Origin: an uncultured Collinsella sp.
GTDB lineage: Bacteria > Actinomycetota > Coriobacteriia > Coriobacteriales > Coriobacteriaceae
NCBI GenBank assembly: GCA_902496945.1
Contig: CABVDE010000024.1
Span: 1-29,639 of the forward strand
Length of the DNA: 29,639 nucleotides
Reading direction: 5' to 3'
Shown here: piece by piece, positions 21,801-29,639 of the stretch
Numbering within the stretch: position 1 is the first letter of the stretch
Layout: every line of letters begins with the position of its first letter
Translations under genes and position numbers: made by a program
Notes under the pieces: generated by a model
Told to the model about the DNA's origin: nothing
Seen by the model: the letters and a program-made list of their open reading frames with translations, nothing else
Databases searched by the model: none

Positions 21801-21895
21801 ATAAGTAATCGAAAGGCGTTTTCTTACTCAAAAAGAAAATGAACGAAAATAGAGTCAACACAATTCCTGCAAATTTTGCCGAGAATGGAGTAGCC

Positions 21896-22699
21896 ATGGC
21901 CCAAGCTACAACCCGAGCTTTTGCCGACGAGCGTCGTGCCGCCATCATGGAAATGCTCGAGCACAACGCCTCGGTGCAGGTGGCCGAAATCGCCCAGACC
22001 TTTGGCGTGTCCTCCGTCACCGCTCGTGCCGATCTGGACGCGCTCGCCGAAGCTGGCAAGCTGCGCCGCACCCATGGCGGCGCCGTATCGCTCCACAAAC
22101 GCCTAACCGTCTCCACGCAGGATCGCCGTATCAACGTCAATGTCGCAGCCAAACAGGCCATCGCACAAAGCGCCGTTGAGCTCGTCGGCGACGGCGACAC
22201 CTTGCTCGTCGACTCGGGTACCACGGCGCTCGAGTTTGTCCGGCTCCTCGATCAGCGCGACGGCATCACCGTTATCACGGCCGACATTACCATCTCCGAT
22301 TACATCGACGAAAGCATGCCCTCGGTCGACGTCGTCATGTTGGGAGGCGTGCTGCGCAAAGGCCATCGCTATCTGTACGGCCCACTTACCATGCAGGCAC
22401 TCCAGATGGTCCATGCTGACCTGGCCGTCATGTGCCCCGGCGCTTTTGTCCCCAGCTGCGGCTTTACGACCGACTTTCCCCAGATGGCCGAGACCAAAAC
22501 GGCCATGATCGCCGCAGCCCGTCAAAGCGTCGTCCTCATGGACGCAAGCAAGGTTAACGGACGCGGCATGTACCGCTTTGCCGAGCTGACCGATGTCGAC
22601 ACCATCGTGATGGACCGTGATCCCAATAACGCCGTTGCCACCTCGATCGCCGAAGTCACCGACGGCACCTCCCCATCCCTCATCATCGCCACCGCCTAA
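21896..22699 (+). CDS. DeoR/GlpR-family transcriptional regulator
   Basis: 267-residue DNA-binding regulator. N-terminal DeoR HTH at about residues 8-62: E-R-R-A-A-I-M-E-M-L, V-Q-V-A-E-I-A-Q-T-F-G-V-S-S-V-T-A-R-A-D-L and R-R-T-H-G-G-A-V. The C-terminal DeoRC sensor domain has V-D-S-G-T-T-A-L-E-F and M-L-G-G-V-L-R, which in relatives bind phosphorylated sugars. The start ATG 21896 has GGAG five bases upstream; an ATG at 21839 in the same frame has no site. It diverges from the class II aldolase gene, its most likely target, and probably represses it until a sugar phosphate accumulates. It ends close to a shared terminator with fprA. Confidence 0.9.
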   Translation: MAQATTRAFADERRAAIMEMLEHNASVQVAEIAQTFGVSSVTARADLDALAEAGKLRRTHGGAVSLHKRLTVSTQDRRINVNVAAKQAIAQSAVELVGDGDTLLVDSGTTALEFVRLLDQRDGITVITADITISDYIDESMPSVDVVMLGGVLRKGHRYLYGPLTMQALQMVHADLAVMCPGAFVPSCGFTTDFPQMAETKTAMIAAARQSVVLMDASKVNGRGMYRFAELTDVDTIVMDRDPNNAVATSIAEVTDGTSPSLIIATA

Positions 22700-22706
22700 A
22701 AACAAA

Positions 22707-22740
22707 AACCACCACAAAGGTTCATGCCTTTGCGGTGGTT
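22707..22740. terminator. Bidirectional terminator between the DeoR and flavodiiron genes
   Basis: Stem aaccaccacaaagg (22707-22720) with cctttgcggtggtt (22727-22740), one mismatch. On the minus strand it is followed by TTTTGTTTTTA, serving the flavodiiron gene; the plus-strand tail is weak. Confidence 0.8.
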
Positions 22741-22764
22741 TGTCGCGGCGAGAGCGAAATGTCG

Positions 22765-23925
22765 CTACTTGGAAAGCTCGTCGGCGAGGGCCTCGATCTG
22801 GGCGCGCGAGGCGTCGCTGAGCGAACCCAGGACGGTCACCTTGTTCTGCGCCAGGGTGATGTCCTTCATGCCCTCGAGCTCCTTGGTCATAACCTTGGCA
22901 GCGGCGGGCGCCCAGGAACCGGCCTCGACGAGCGCCACGGTGCGGTTCTGGTAGGCATGCTCGGCGAGCGTGTGGATGAAGGTGCTCATGAACGGGAAGA
23001 TCTCGCCCTGATAGGTGATGGAAGCGAGCACCAGACGGTCGTAGCGGAACGCATCCTCAACGGCCTCGGCCATGTCATCGCGGGCCAAGTCAAAGACGGA
23101 AACCTTCTGGCCGCGAGCCTCGAGCGCAGACGCGAGCTCCTCGACGGCAGCCTTCAGGTGGCCGTACACGCTCGCGTAGGCAATGGTGATGCCCTCATCC
23201 TCGGGCTGATAGCTCGACCAGGTGTTGTAGGTGTCGAGGTAGTAGCCCAGGTTCTCGGTCAACACGGGGCCGTGGAGCGGGCAGATGATCTGGATGTCCA
23301 GATCGGCAGCCTTCTTGAGCACAGCCTGCACGAACTTGCCGAACTTGCCCACGATGCCAAAGTAGTAACGGCGAGCCTCGCAGGCCCAGCCCTCAGGATC
23401 CTCGATATCGTTGGCGCCAAACTTGCCAAAGCCATCGGCACTAAAGAACACCTTGTCGGTGGCCTCGTAGGAGAACATCACCTCGGGCCAGTGCACGTTG
23501 GGAGCCCCGACGAAGGTCAGGCTGTGACCGCCCAGGTCGAGCACGTCGCCCTCTTTGACGACCATCTTGCGCTCGGGGTAATCGGTGCCAAAGTAGTTGA
23601 CCATCATGCGGAAAGCGCCCATGCTGGCCACGATCTGCGCCTGGGGATAGCGCTCCATAAAGGCGGCGATGCCAGCGGAGTGATCGGGCTCCATATGGTG
23701 AACGACCAGATAATCGGGCGTGCGACCGTCGAGCACGGCCTCGATGTTGCCGAGCCACTCGTCAACAAAATCGGCATCGACCGAATCGGCGACGGCAATC
23801 TTCTCGCCCAAGATAACGTAGCTGTTGTATGCCATACCATTCTCGGACACGTCGTACTGGCCCTCGAACATGTCAATGTCGTGATCGTCGACGCCAACGT
23901 AGCGGATATCCTTGGTGATCTCCAT
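22765..23925 (-). CDS. fprA: Flavodiiron protein (FprA/NorV-type O2/NO reductase)
   Basis: 386-residue cytoplasmic enzyme that reduces O2 to water or NO to N2O in anaerobes. The N-terminal metallo-beta-lactamase-fold domain carries the diiron ligands H77-x-E79-x-D81-H82 (H-M-E-P-D-H-S-A-G), then a His in N-V-H-W-P-E, Asp in S-A-D-G-F-G and His in P-L-H-G-P. From about residue 250 a flavodoxin domain for FMN follows (I-T-I-A-Y-A-S-V-Y-G-H). There is no C-terminal rubredoxin domain, so it needs a separate electron donor. AGGAGG nine bases before ATG 23925 sets the start. Single gene with its own candidate promoter and terminator. Confidence 0.9.
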   Translation of the reverse strand: MEITKDIRYVGVDDHDIDMFEGQYDVSENGMAYNSYVILGEKIAVADSVDADFVDEWLGNIEAVLDGRTPDYLVVHHMEPDHSAGIAAFMERYPQAQIVASMGAFRMMVNYFGTDYPERKMVVKEGDVLDLGGHSLTFVGAPNVHWPEVMFSYEATDKVFFSADGFGKFGANDIEDPEGWACEARRYYFGIVGKFGKFVQAVLKKAADLDIQIICPLHGPVLTENLGYYLDTYNTWSSYQPEDEGITIAYASVYGHLKAAVEELASALEARGQKVSVFDLARDDMAEAVEDAFRYDRLVLASITYQGEIFPFMSTFIHTLAEHAYQNRTVALVEAGSWAPAAAKVMTKELEGMKDITLAQNKVTVLGSLSDASRAQIEALADELSK

Positions 23926-23962
23926 CAGGCAAAGCCTCCTAGATAGACAAAAGAACCCGTCT

Positions 23963-23971
23963 ATCATAGCA
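23963..23971 (-). promoter_or_regulatory. Extended -10 promoter of the flavodiiron gene
   Basis: On the minus strand TGC-TATGAT (23971-23963) is an extended -10 element 38 bases before the ATG. No strong -35 is seen, as is usual with extended -10 promoters. Confidence 0.45.
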
Positions 23972-24054
23972 CTCGGCCGTATCCCAACAGCTATCTGTCG
24001 GTATCCATACGAATTGTTATTGGAGCGAAGCGCACCACCTATAACCTGCGGAAA

Positions 24055-25086
24055 CTATGCGCTCGGTGCTGCCGTACTATGCCGAGCGATGAGCTGGCCG
24101 GGAATACGGATAGCAACGGTTTTGCCCGCCGTACCCGCCTCGGGAACCGCATGCTCAAATACCTCACGTCCACGCTGATGCAAATCGAATCGCACCGTCG
24201 TGAGTTCGTTGTGCGCGACAAAGTCGTCGAGCGAATCGTCAACGCCCACCACACTCACGTCCTCGGGCACACGCAGACCGCTATCGCGCAGCGCGGCTAT
24301 CGCACCATTTGCCATCTGATCGTTTGCCGCATAAATCGCCGTCATGGTGCGGTCGTGCTCTGCCAGGTACCTGCCAGCTTCGTAGCCGCTATTGGCAGAC
24401 CAGTCACCCTCGAGCGGGGCCACCGGCTCAATACGCTTGCGCTCGAGCGCGTCTTGCCAACCGGCGCGACGGAACTGCTCGTCGACCGAGAAGGACGGAC
24501 CGCCGATATATCTGATCTGCTCGTGGCCAAGCTCAAACAGATGGTCCATAAGCAACAGCGAGCAACCGTAATGGTCGGAGTCGACCGTAGCCACACGCGG
24601 ATGCGCGTACATGGTGACGATAACCGTGCCGATACCCGGCAGTGGATCGAACGTCTCAAAATCGGGCGCCATGCGGCTCATGCCGATGATGATGCCATCG
24701 ACCGGTAGCGCAGCCATGCGACGCGTAGCCTCGGCAAGCGAAAACTCCTCGGTCTTGGACATCTCGACTAGCGTGATGGCGCAATTATGCTCGCGAGCGG
24801 CGCTGGCAATGCCATCGATCATTGAGAGGTTGCCAAACTTGGTGACATCGTTAACGCACAGGCCGACCGAATGGTAACGACCGTCGCGCAGCGAGCGACC
24901 GGCATAACTCGGGCGAAAGCCGAGCTCTTGCATAGCTGCCTGCACGCGCCGGCGCGTCTGTTCGTTAACGTTGGGCAAGCCGTTGGCGACGCGCGAAACC
25001 GTCTGCTGCGAAACGCCAGCAGCGCGGGCGACGTCGGCCATGGAGACCGGACGCGAACTGGTATCGTTGAACGGGCGCCTTGCCAC
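24055..25086 (-). CDS. LacI/GalR-family transcriptional regulator
   Basis: 343 residues. The N-terminal LacI HTH plus hinge helix spans about 15-62: V-S-M-A-D-V-A-R-A-A-G-V-S-Q-Q-T-V-S-R-V-A and R-R-V-Q-A-A-M-Q-E-L-G-F-R-P. A periplasmic-binding-protein-like effector domain follows to about 335 (I-D-G-I-I-I-G-M-S-R, G-P-S-F-S-V-D-E-Q-F-R-R, Y-A-A-N-D-Q-M-A-N-G, V-S-V-V-G-V-D-D). It starts with GTG at 25086, with AAGGTGAT just upstream. It diverges from galK-galT, and three matching TGTTAACGTA sites lie in the gap, so it most likely controls galactose use and its own gene. The sugar effector is not readable from sequence. Confidence 0.9.
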   Translation of the reverse strand: MARRPFNDTSSRPVSMADVARAAGVSQQTVSRVANGLPNVNEQTRRRVQAAMQELGFRPSYAGRSLRDGRYHSVGLCVNDVTKFGNLSMIDGIASAAREHNCAITLVEMSKTEEFSLAEATRRMAALPVDGIIIGMSRMAPDFETFDPLPGIGTVIVTMYAHPRVATVDSDHYGCSLLLMDHLFELGHEQIRYIGGPSFSVDEQFRRAGWQDALERKRIEPVAPLEGDWSANSGYEAGRYLAEHDRTMTAIYAANDQMANGAIAALRDSGLRVPEDVSVVGVDDSLDDFVAHNELTTVRFDLHQRGREVFEHAVPEAGTAGKTVAIRIPGQLIARHSTAAPSA

Positions 25087-25178
25087 AGGATCACCTTCAC
25101 CCTTGCGAGATCTGAATAGCGTGAATGCCGGCCCGGGCAGAAATATACCCAGCGCCGAGGCTCGCTATCGTCGGACGC

Positions 25179-25192
25179 ATGTTAACGTACTC
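25179..25192. promoter_or_regulatory. Candidate LacI operator 1
   Basis: atgttaacgtactc. It lies 93 bases from the regulator start and shares a 13-base core with the sites at 25304 and 25366. Confidence 0.55.
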
Positions 25193-25303
25193 TACTTTTT
25201 CTATCTGCATCTCTTCCGCTCTATAAGTCCATACGGCAGTACCGTTCACGGCTGTATTTCTACCGATTACCAGATTCTCAAAAAGTGACAAGCGATATGT
25301 TAT

Positions 25304-25317
25304 GAGTACGTTAACAT
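25304..25317. promoter_or_regulatory. Candidate LacI operator 2 (inverted)
   Basis: gagtacgttaacat is the exact reverse complement of site 1, 125 bases away. Its central position would allow looping or overlap with the promoters. Confidence 0.55.
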
Positions 25318-25365
25318 AGCCCGTAACGTGCGACATCGTGAACATTTGGTTCATGCCGCTTCAAA

Positions 25366-25379
25366 TTGTTAACGTATTC
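25366..25379. promoter_or_regulatory. Candidate LacI operator 3
   Basis: ttgttaacgtattc matches site 1 with two differences and lies 44 bases before the galK ATG, where a bound repressor would block transcription. Apart from these sites the 337-base gap 25087-25423 shows no gene. Confidence 0.55.
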
Positions 25380-25423
25380 ACAACGACGCAAACTCGCCTG
25401 TACGCGCCAAGGAAAGGACCCTC

Positions 25424-26629
25424 ATGACCGCCCCCGACGAAAAGACACTCGCCACGCTCACCAAGCTGTTTGAGGATGAGTTTGGCCCCATCGGCGACCG
25501 CCAGATGCTCTATGTGCACGCGCCCGGCCGCTCCGAGATCAGCGGCAACCACACCGACCACGAGGGCGGCCACGTTATCGCCGGCTCGCTCGATGTCGCC
25601 GTCGACGGCATTGCCGTGGCAACCGACACCAACAAGGTCCGCGTTGCCGATGAGGGCTACCCCACCTTTGAGATCACGCTCGACAGCTTGGATATTCAGG
25701 AGCCCGAGAAGGGCACGTCAGCGAGCCTCGTTCGCGGCATGGCCCACGAGATCGCGGCCCTGGGCGTTGAGCCCCAGGGCTTTGACTTCGCCTTCACCTG
25801 CTCCGTCCCCTCGGGCGGCGGCCTTTCCAGCTCTGCCGCCGTCGAGGCCGCGTACGGCCGCGCTATGGAGACGCTCTGGGGCGCGCCCGCCATTGAGCCC
25901 GTCACGCTCGCTCAGATGAGTCAGCGTACCGAAAACAACTATTACGGTAAGCCCTGCGGTCTGATGGACCAGGCCGCCGTGTGCCTGGGCGGCCTCGCCT
26001 ACATGGATTTTGAGGACCAGGCTCAGCCTAAAACTCAGAAGCTCGAGCTTAGCTTTGAGGATCACGGCTATGCGCTCGTGCTCGTCAAGGTGGGCGCCGA
26101 CCATGTGGCAGCTACCGACGACTATGCCGCCGTTCCGCGCGAGATGCAGGACGTCGCCGCCGAGTTTGGCAAGGCACGCCTGTGCGAGGTAAACGTGGCC
26201 GACTTTGACGCCAAGCTCCCCGAGCTGCGCGCCAAGCTGGGCGACCGCGCCTGCCTGCGCGCCGTTCACTACTGGTACGAGAACGGACTGGTCGACAAGC
26301 GCTGGGCAGCTCTGAACGCCGGCGACATCGACCAGTTCTTGGCCCTGACGCGCGAGTCCGGCGCCAGTTCCGCCATGTACCTGCAGAATGTCGTTGCCAA
26401 GCTGGGCTCCGAGCAGCCTTCCATGTATGCCCTGGCGCTGGCCGAGCACGTGCTCGACGGCCGCGGCGCCGTCCGCATCCACGGTGGCGGCTTTGGCGGC
26501 ACTATCCAGGCCTTCGTGCCGATCGACCTGGTCGACACTTTCATTGCCAAGATGAACGGCTGGCTGGGCGAGGGCTCTGCCCGTCACTACGCCATCTCTG
26601 ACAAGGGGGCTTACGCGGCATGGCTGTAA
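25424..26629 (+). CDS. galK: Galactokinase
   Basis: Phosphorylates galactose to galactose 1-phosphate with ATP, the first Leloir step. 401 residues of the GHMP kinase family. The galactose-binding signature is a variant: A-P-G-R-S-E-I-S-G-N-H-T-D-H-E-G-G (33-49), where E. coli-type enzymes have G-E-H-T-D-Y-N. The ATP loop is V-P-S-G-G-G-L-S-S-S-A-A-V (128-140), and the C-terminal motif is I-H-G-G-G-F-G-G-T-I-Q-A-F. AAGGAAAGGA lies five bases upstream of the ATG. It overlaps galT, implying coupled translation. The unusual signature fits the galactokinase-like group common in gut Firmicutes and Actinobacteria; activity on another sugar cannot be excluded, but the galT neighbour supports galactose. 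Confidence 0.93.
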   Translation: MTAPDEKTLATLTKLFEDEFGPIGDRQMLYVHAPGRSEISGNHTDHEGGHVIAGSLDVAVDGIAVATDTNKVRVADEGYPTFEITLDSLDIQEPEKGTSASLVRGMAHEIAALGVEPQGFDFAFTCSVPSGGGLSSSAAVEAAYGRAMETLWGAPAIEPVTLAQMSQRTENNYYGKPCGLMDQAAVCLGGLAYMDFEDQAQPKTQKLELSFEDHGYALVLVKVGADHVAATDDYAAVPREMQDVAAEFGKARLCEVNVADFDAKLPELRAKLGDRACLRAVHYWYENGLVDKRWAALNAGDIDQFLALTRESGASSAMYLQNVVAKLGSEQPSMYALALAEHVLDGRGAVRIHGGGFGGTIQAFVPIDLVDTFIAKMNGWLGEGSARHYAISDKGAYAAWL

Positions 26630-28248
26630 TGACTGACGCGCGCGACGCCGCGCAGAACCTAATTGAGTACGCTATCCATCGATCCATGATCGGTCAGGAC
26701 GATCGCATCTGGGCATACAACACCATTTTGGAGTGCATCGGCGCCACGGGCCCCGCACTCGACATGGCTTGGGCGCTTCGGGCCGAGATGATTTCGCTCT
26801 TGCACCCCGATGCCCTTCCCGACTTTGACCTGGAGGGCACGCTCGCCGCGCTTTCCGAGGCCGCCGTTGCCAATGGTGCTGTCGAGGACACGGCGTCGGG
26901 CCGCGATCGCATCGCCATGCGCATCATGGGCGCGCTTATGCCGAGGCCTTCGGTTGTAAACGAGGAGTTCAATGGGCGCATGGGCGTCAACGAACCCCGC
27001 GCCGCGACCGACTGGTTCTACGGCCTGTGCTGCGACGCCGGCTATGTGCGCCGCGCCGCCATCGCACGCAACATCAAGTGGAGCACCCCCACCAACTGGG
27101 GCGATCTTGAGATCACCATCAACCTGTCCAAGCCCGAAAAGGACCCGCGCGACATTGCCGCCGCCGGTGCCGCCAAGAACACGGGCGAGAAGTACCCTGT
27201 CTGCCAGCTCTGCATCGAGAACGAAGGCTATCCCGGACGTTCCGCCGCAGCCGACGGCGGCGCTCACCCCGCTCGCCAGAACCTGCGTGTTATCCCCATC
27301 CAGCTCGACGGCGAGCGCTGGGGCTTCCAGTACAGCCCGTACGCGTACTTTAACGAACACTGCATTGCCATGAGCTCCGAGCATCGTCCAATGCACGTCG
27401 ATCGCAAGAGCCTCTCCTGCCTGCTCGACTTTGTGGACCTGTTCCCGCACTACTTCATCGGCTCCAACGCCGACCTACCCATCGTGGGCGGCTCGATTCT
27501 GTCGCACGACCACTTCCAGGGCGGCGCGCACGAGTTCCCCATGATGCACGCGGCCGAGGTCTCGCAGTTTAGCGTGCCCGGTTTTGACCAGGTCAGCGGT
27601 ACCGTGCTGCAGTGGCCACTCTCGGTGCTGCGCCTGCGCTCGCACGACCGCGCCCAGCTGCTCGATGCTGCCGAGAAGATCATCCTCGCCTGGCGCGAGT
27701 GGACCGACGAGTCTGTGGGCGTCATCGCGCACACGGCCGACGGTGCGGCGCACAACACCGTGACGCCCGTCATCCGCCGCGTGGACTCCCGCGGCAAAGC
27801 AGGTGGCGAGATCTACGAGGCTTACCTTGCGCTTCGCTGCAACATCACGACCGACGAGCATCCATTGGGCGTGTTCCACCCACATGCGGAGTATCACCAC
27901 ATCAAGAAGGAGAACATTGGCCTGATCGAGGTTATGGGCCTGGCCATTCTTCCGCCGCGCCTGGTTCCCGAGCTCGGCGCCGTCCGCGAGCACCTGCTGG
28001 CCGCCAAAGTCGACGCAAGCTATGACCTTGCCGCCGCGCTCGAGGGCGACGATCTTTGCCGCAGCCACGCCGCATGGGCCCTGGACGTCTTTGCCCGCCG
28101 CGCCGATGAGTTTACGGTCGACAACGCCATCGACATCCTGCACGAGGAGGTCGGCGTGGTGTTTGGCCACGTGCTCGACAACTCCGGCGTCTTTAAGTGG
28201 GACGAAGCCGGCCGCGCCGCCCAGCAGCGCTTCATCGACTCGCTGTAA
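26620..28248 (+). CDS. galT: UDP-glucose--hexose-1-phosphate uridylyltransferase (class II GalT)
   Basis: Exchanges UMP between UDP-glucose and galactose 1-phosphate, the second Leloir step. The 542-residue length and the motif S-H-D-H-F-Q-G-G-A-H-E are those of the Gram-positive class II family rather than the 350-residue E. coli type. Other conserved parts: N-E-G-Y-P-G-R (about 206), S-P-Y-A-Y-F-N-E-H (about 243-251), P-H-A-E-Y-H-H-I-K-K-E-N-I-G. The ATG at 26620 overlaps the last ten bases of galK; AGGGGG lies ten bases upstream. A second ATG at 26629 (T-A-A-T-G overlap with the galK stop) is an alternative start, three residues shorter. No galE gene is visible in the window. Confidence 0.93.
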   Translation: MAVMTDARDAAQNLIEYAIHRSMIGQDDRIWAYNTILECIGATGPALDMAWALRAEMISLLHPDALPDFDLEGTLAALSEAAVANGAVEDTASGRDRIAMRIMGALMPRPSVVNEEFNGRMGVNEPRAATDWFYGLCCDAGYVRRAAIARNIKWSTPTNWGDLEITINLSKPEKDPRDIAAAGAAKNTGEKYPVCQLCIENEGYPGRSAAADGGAHPARQNLRVIPIQLDGERWGFQYSPYAYFNEHCIAMSSEHRPMHVDRKSLSCLLDFVDLFPHYFIGSNADLPIVGGSILSHDHFQGGAHEFPMMHAAEVSQFSVPGFDQVSGTVLQWPLSVLRLRSHDRAQLLDAAEKIILAWREWTDESVGVIAHTADGAAHNTVTPVIRRVDSRGKAGGEIYEAYLALRCNITTDEHPLGVFHPHAEYHHIKKENIGLIEVMGLAILPPRLVPELGAVREHLLAAKVDASYDLAAALEGDDLCRSHAAWALDVFARRADEFTVDNAIDILHEEVGVVFGHVLDNSGVFKWDEAGRAAQQRFIDSL

Positions 28249-28293
28249 TGATCCCATGGGGACGGAGGAAAACGGATCATTTCCGCCCACACG

Positions 28294-28335
28294 ATAACGG
28301 CGCCCGCCGGCATCATCGCCGGCGGGCGCCGTTAT
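28294..28335 (+). terminator. Strong hairpin downstream of galT
   Basis: Perfect 18-bp arms (28294-28311 and 28318-28335) around atcatc, GC-rich, 46 bases after the galT stop. The T-run is poor, but stem strength and position fit a terminator. Confidence 0.65.
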
Positions 28336-28384
28336 CTGATGCACGGGTAGCTAATTTGGAACGTCCCTGGGTGCCGACCTAAAC

Positions 28385-28444
28385 CCCACATTATTCGATG
28401 GAAAAACGTGGTTCACTCCCACATTTTTTGATGGAAAAACGCGG
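28385..28444 (+). repeat. Two 27-bp direct repeats, 33-bp period
   Basis: cccacattattcgatgga... (28385-28411) and cccacattttttgatgga... (28418-28444) differ at three of 27 bases. The 33-base period equals 11 codons and one frame reads P-T-L-F-D-G-K-T-W-F-T then P-T-F-F-D-G-K-T-R-L-S. They abut the broken end of the ATPase pseudogene. Origin unknown. Confidence 0.6.
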
Positions 28445-29486
28445 CTATCATCGTCTTGGACGAAATCCAAGAGGCACGCGTGGCATCACCTCGCTCAAAT
28501 ACTTCAACGAGCTGGCGCCAGAATACCATATCGTTGCAGCCGGCTCCTATATGGGGCTCGCGCTCCGACGCGAAAACGAGTCGTTCCCCGTCGGCAAGAT
28601 CGACCAACTCACCATGCACCCCATGGGGTTTGTCGAGTTCGTCCGTGCCGTCGATGGCGACCCGCTCGCAGACGCCATCCTTACCGCAGACATGGACCTG
28701 CTGGCAAACGTTTCCGAGAAGCTCGAACGCCTGCTCAAGGAATACCTCGTTATCGGCGGAATGCCCGAAGTTGTCTCCGCTTTCGCCGCCTCCCACGATT
28801 TCATCGAGGCCCGCAGGCTTCAGCAGCAAATCATCGAAGCTTACGAATCCGATTTTGGCAAGCATGCGCCAGCCCGCATCGTCGAGCGCATGAGGCTGGT
28901 TTGGAAATCCCTTCCCGGCCAGCTCGCAAAGGAAAACAAGAAGTTCGTCTACGGCTCGCTTCGTCCCGGGGCGCGCGCACGCGATTTTGAGGAAAGCCTC
29001 CAGTGGCTCATGGACTACGGGATCGTTCATAAGGTGCCGCGCGTTTCCGCCCTAAGAGCACCGCTCACAAGCTACGAGGATCTCTCGGGCTTCAAGCTGT
29101 TCTGCATCGACACCGGCATCCTCGGAGCACTCTCCGGCCTCTCGCCGGCCATTGTTCTGAACGGGCCCGTTGTTTTTACGGAGTTCAAAGGCTCGCTGAC
29201 CGAGCAATACGTCGCACAGGAGCTTTTGCTCCAAGGCAAAACTCCCGCGTATTGGTCATCTTCCTCCGGCAATGCAGAGACCGACTTTGCCATCGACCGT
29301 GCGGGGACCGTGCTTCCGCTCGAGGTCAAGGCGGCAGAGAATCTCAAAGCAAAGAGCCTGAGGATTGCCTGCGAGAAGTTCGAGCTCGAGCGCTGCGTAA
29401 GAACATCGTTAGCGGCATATAGAGACGAGGGCACGCTCGTCAACATACCCCTCTGGGAGATTGGGCAAATCGACAAGCTGGCATAG
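28444..29486 (+). pseudogene. Truncated, frameshifted AAA_14/DUF4143 ATPase
   Basis: Remnant of an archaeal-type AAA ATPase with a C-terminal DUF4143 domain. The fragment begins at the Walker B region, A-I-I-V-L-D-E-I-Q-E-A (from 28444). It then needs a one-base shift near 28480 to continue as I-T-S-L-K-Y-F-N-E-L-A-P-E-Y-H-I-V-A-A-G-S-Y-M-G and on to the DUF4143 part (E-Y-L-V-I-G-G-M-P-E-V; F-K-G-S-L-T-E-Q-Y-V-A-Q-E-L; S-G-N-A-E-T-D-F; L-E-V-K-A). The first 90 or so residues with the Walker A loop are gone, so ATP hydrolysis is not expected. The open frame from 28398 is the part after the shift extended into unrelated sequence. Such proteins are common, often multicopy, accessory genes of unclear role. 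Confidence 0.75.
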
Positions 29487-29639
29487 GCGCTGTGGGGGGC
29501 GCCCCGCAAGGAGTGTCCCAAACTACCGGCAGAAAAGGAATGTCCCTATCTGCCGCATTACGTCGATGTTTTGGCAACGACAGACACTATGACCCAATCC
29601 GAGGGCACTAAAAAGATAGGAGCCCCCGCTCGTGACCGC
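29487..29639. other. Window end: short repeats, no gene start confirmed
   Basis: aaggagtgtcccaaacta and aaggaatgtccctatct occur about 27 bases apart (29508-29554), and cggcaga/tctgccg bracket the second. AGGAG near 29610 might precede a next gene beyond the edge. Confidence 0.35.

Noticed and set aside
21839..21895. Earlier start for the DeoR regulator
   Set aside because: No ribosome-binding site; the 19 extra residues are not DeoR-like, while ATG 21896 has GGAG at proper spacing.
28398..29486. Intact 362-residue ATPase
   Set aside because: Its first ~30 residues are out-of-frame sequence; the Walker A region is missing and the Walker B region lies in another frame.

Overview
The window looks like chromosome of a high-GC Coriobacteriia member, most likely Collinsella or a close gut relative. 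This is inferred from gene content: an agmatine deiminase operon with a membrane-bound LuxR-type regulator, a second membrane LuxR-type protein, a flavodiiron protein for anaerobic O2/NO defence, and galactose genes. No rRNA or other species marker is present. I see no tRNA, CRISPR array, integrase or intact transposase.

Layout. 1-2.1 kb: a DAHP synthase gene (minus strand) diverges from a GNAT acetyltransferase gene. 2.1-4.8 kb: a decayed stretch with a kinase-like remnant, a truncated paralogue of the agmatine regulator and an intact second copy of the agmatine/putrescine-type antiporter. 5.4-9.6 kb: the operon aguB-aguD-aguA (minus strand), with long nested palindromes in its gaps and downstream. 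9.95-10.9 kb: the divergent membrane regulator aguR. 11.0-15.5 kb: a lower-GC module holding a membrane regulator with two HTH domains, an ABC permease and ATPase, and a small secreted protein. The module is flanked by direct repeats of the aguR 3' end plus its terminator, and two of its genes are frameshifted at homopolymer runs. 15.8-18.8 kb: a BceAB-type ABC transporter. 19.0-20.0 kb: a Nudix-Vsr fusion gene. 20.7-22.7 kb: a class II aldolase gene diverging from a DeoR regulator. 22.8-23.9 kb: a flavodiiron protein gene. 24.1-28.2 kb: a LacI regulator diverging from galK-galT, with three matching candidate operators between them. 28.4-29.5 kb: a truncated AAA/DUF4143 ATPase pseudogene.

How the genes work together. 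The agu genes import agmatine in exchange for putrescine, deiminate it to carbamoylputrescine, and release putrescine and carbamoyl phosphate. The carbamate kinase that would complete ATP formation is not in the window. GalK and GalT are the first Leloir steps, probably under the LacI protein. The class II aldolase beside the DeoR regulator could serve tagatose- or fructose-bisphosphate cleavage.

The most unusual material is the repeat-flanked module, its regular array of 16-bp motifs in alternating orientation about 41 bp apart, the dual-HTH membrane regulator, the nested-palindrome family, and the Nudix-Vsr fusion.
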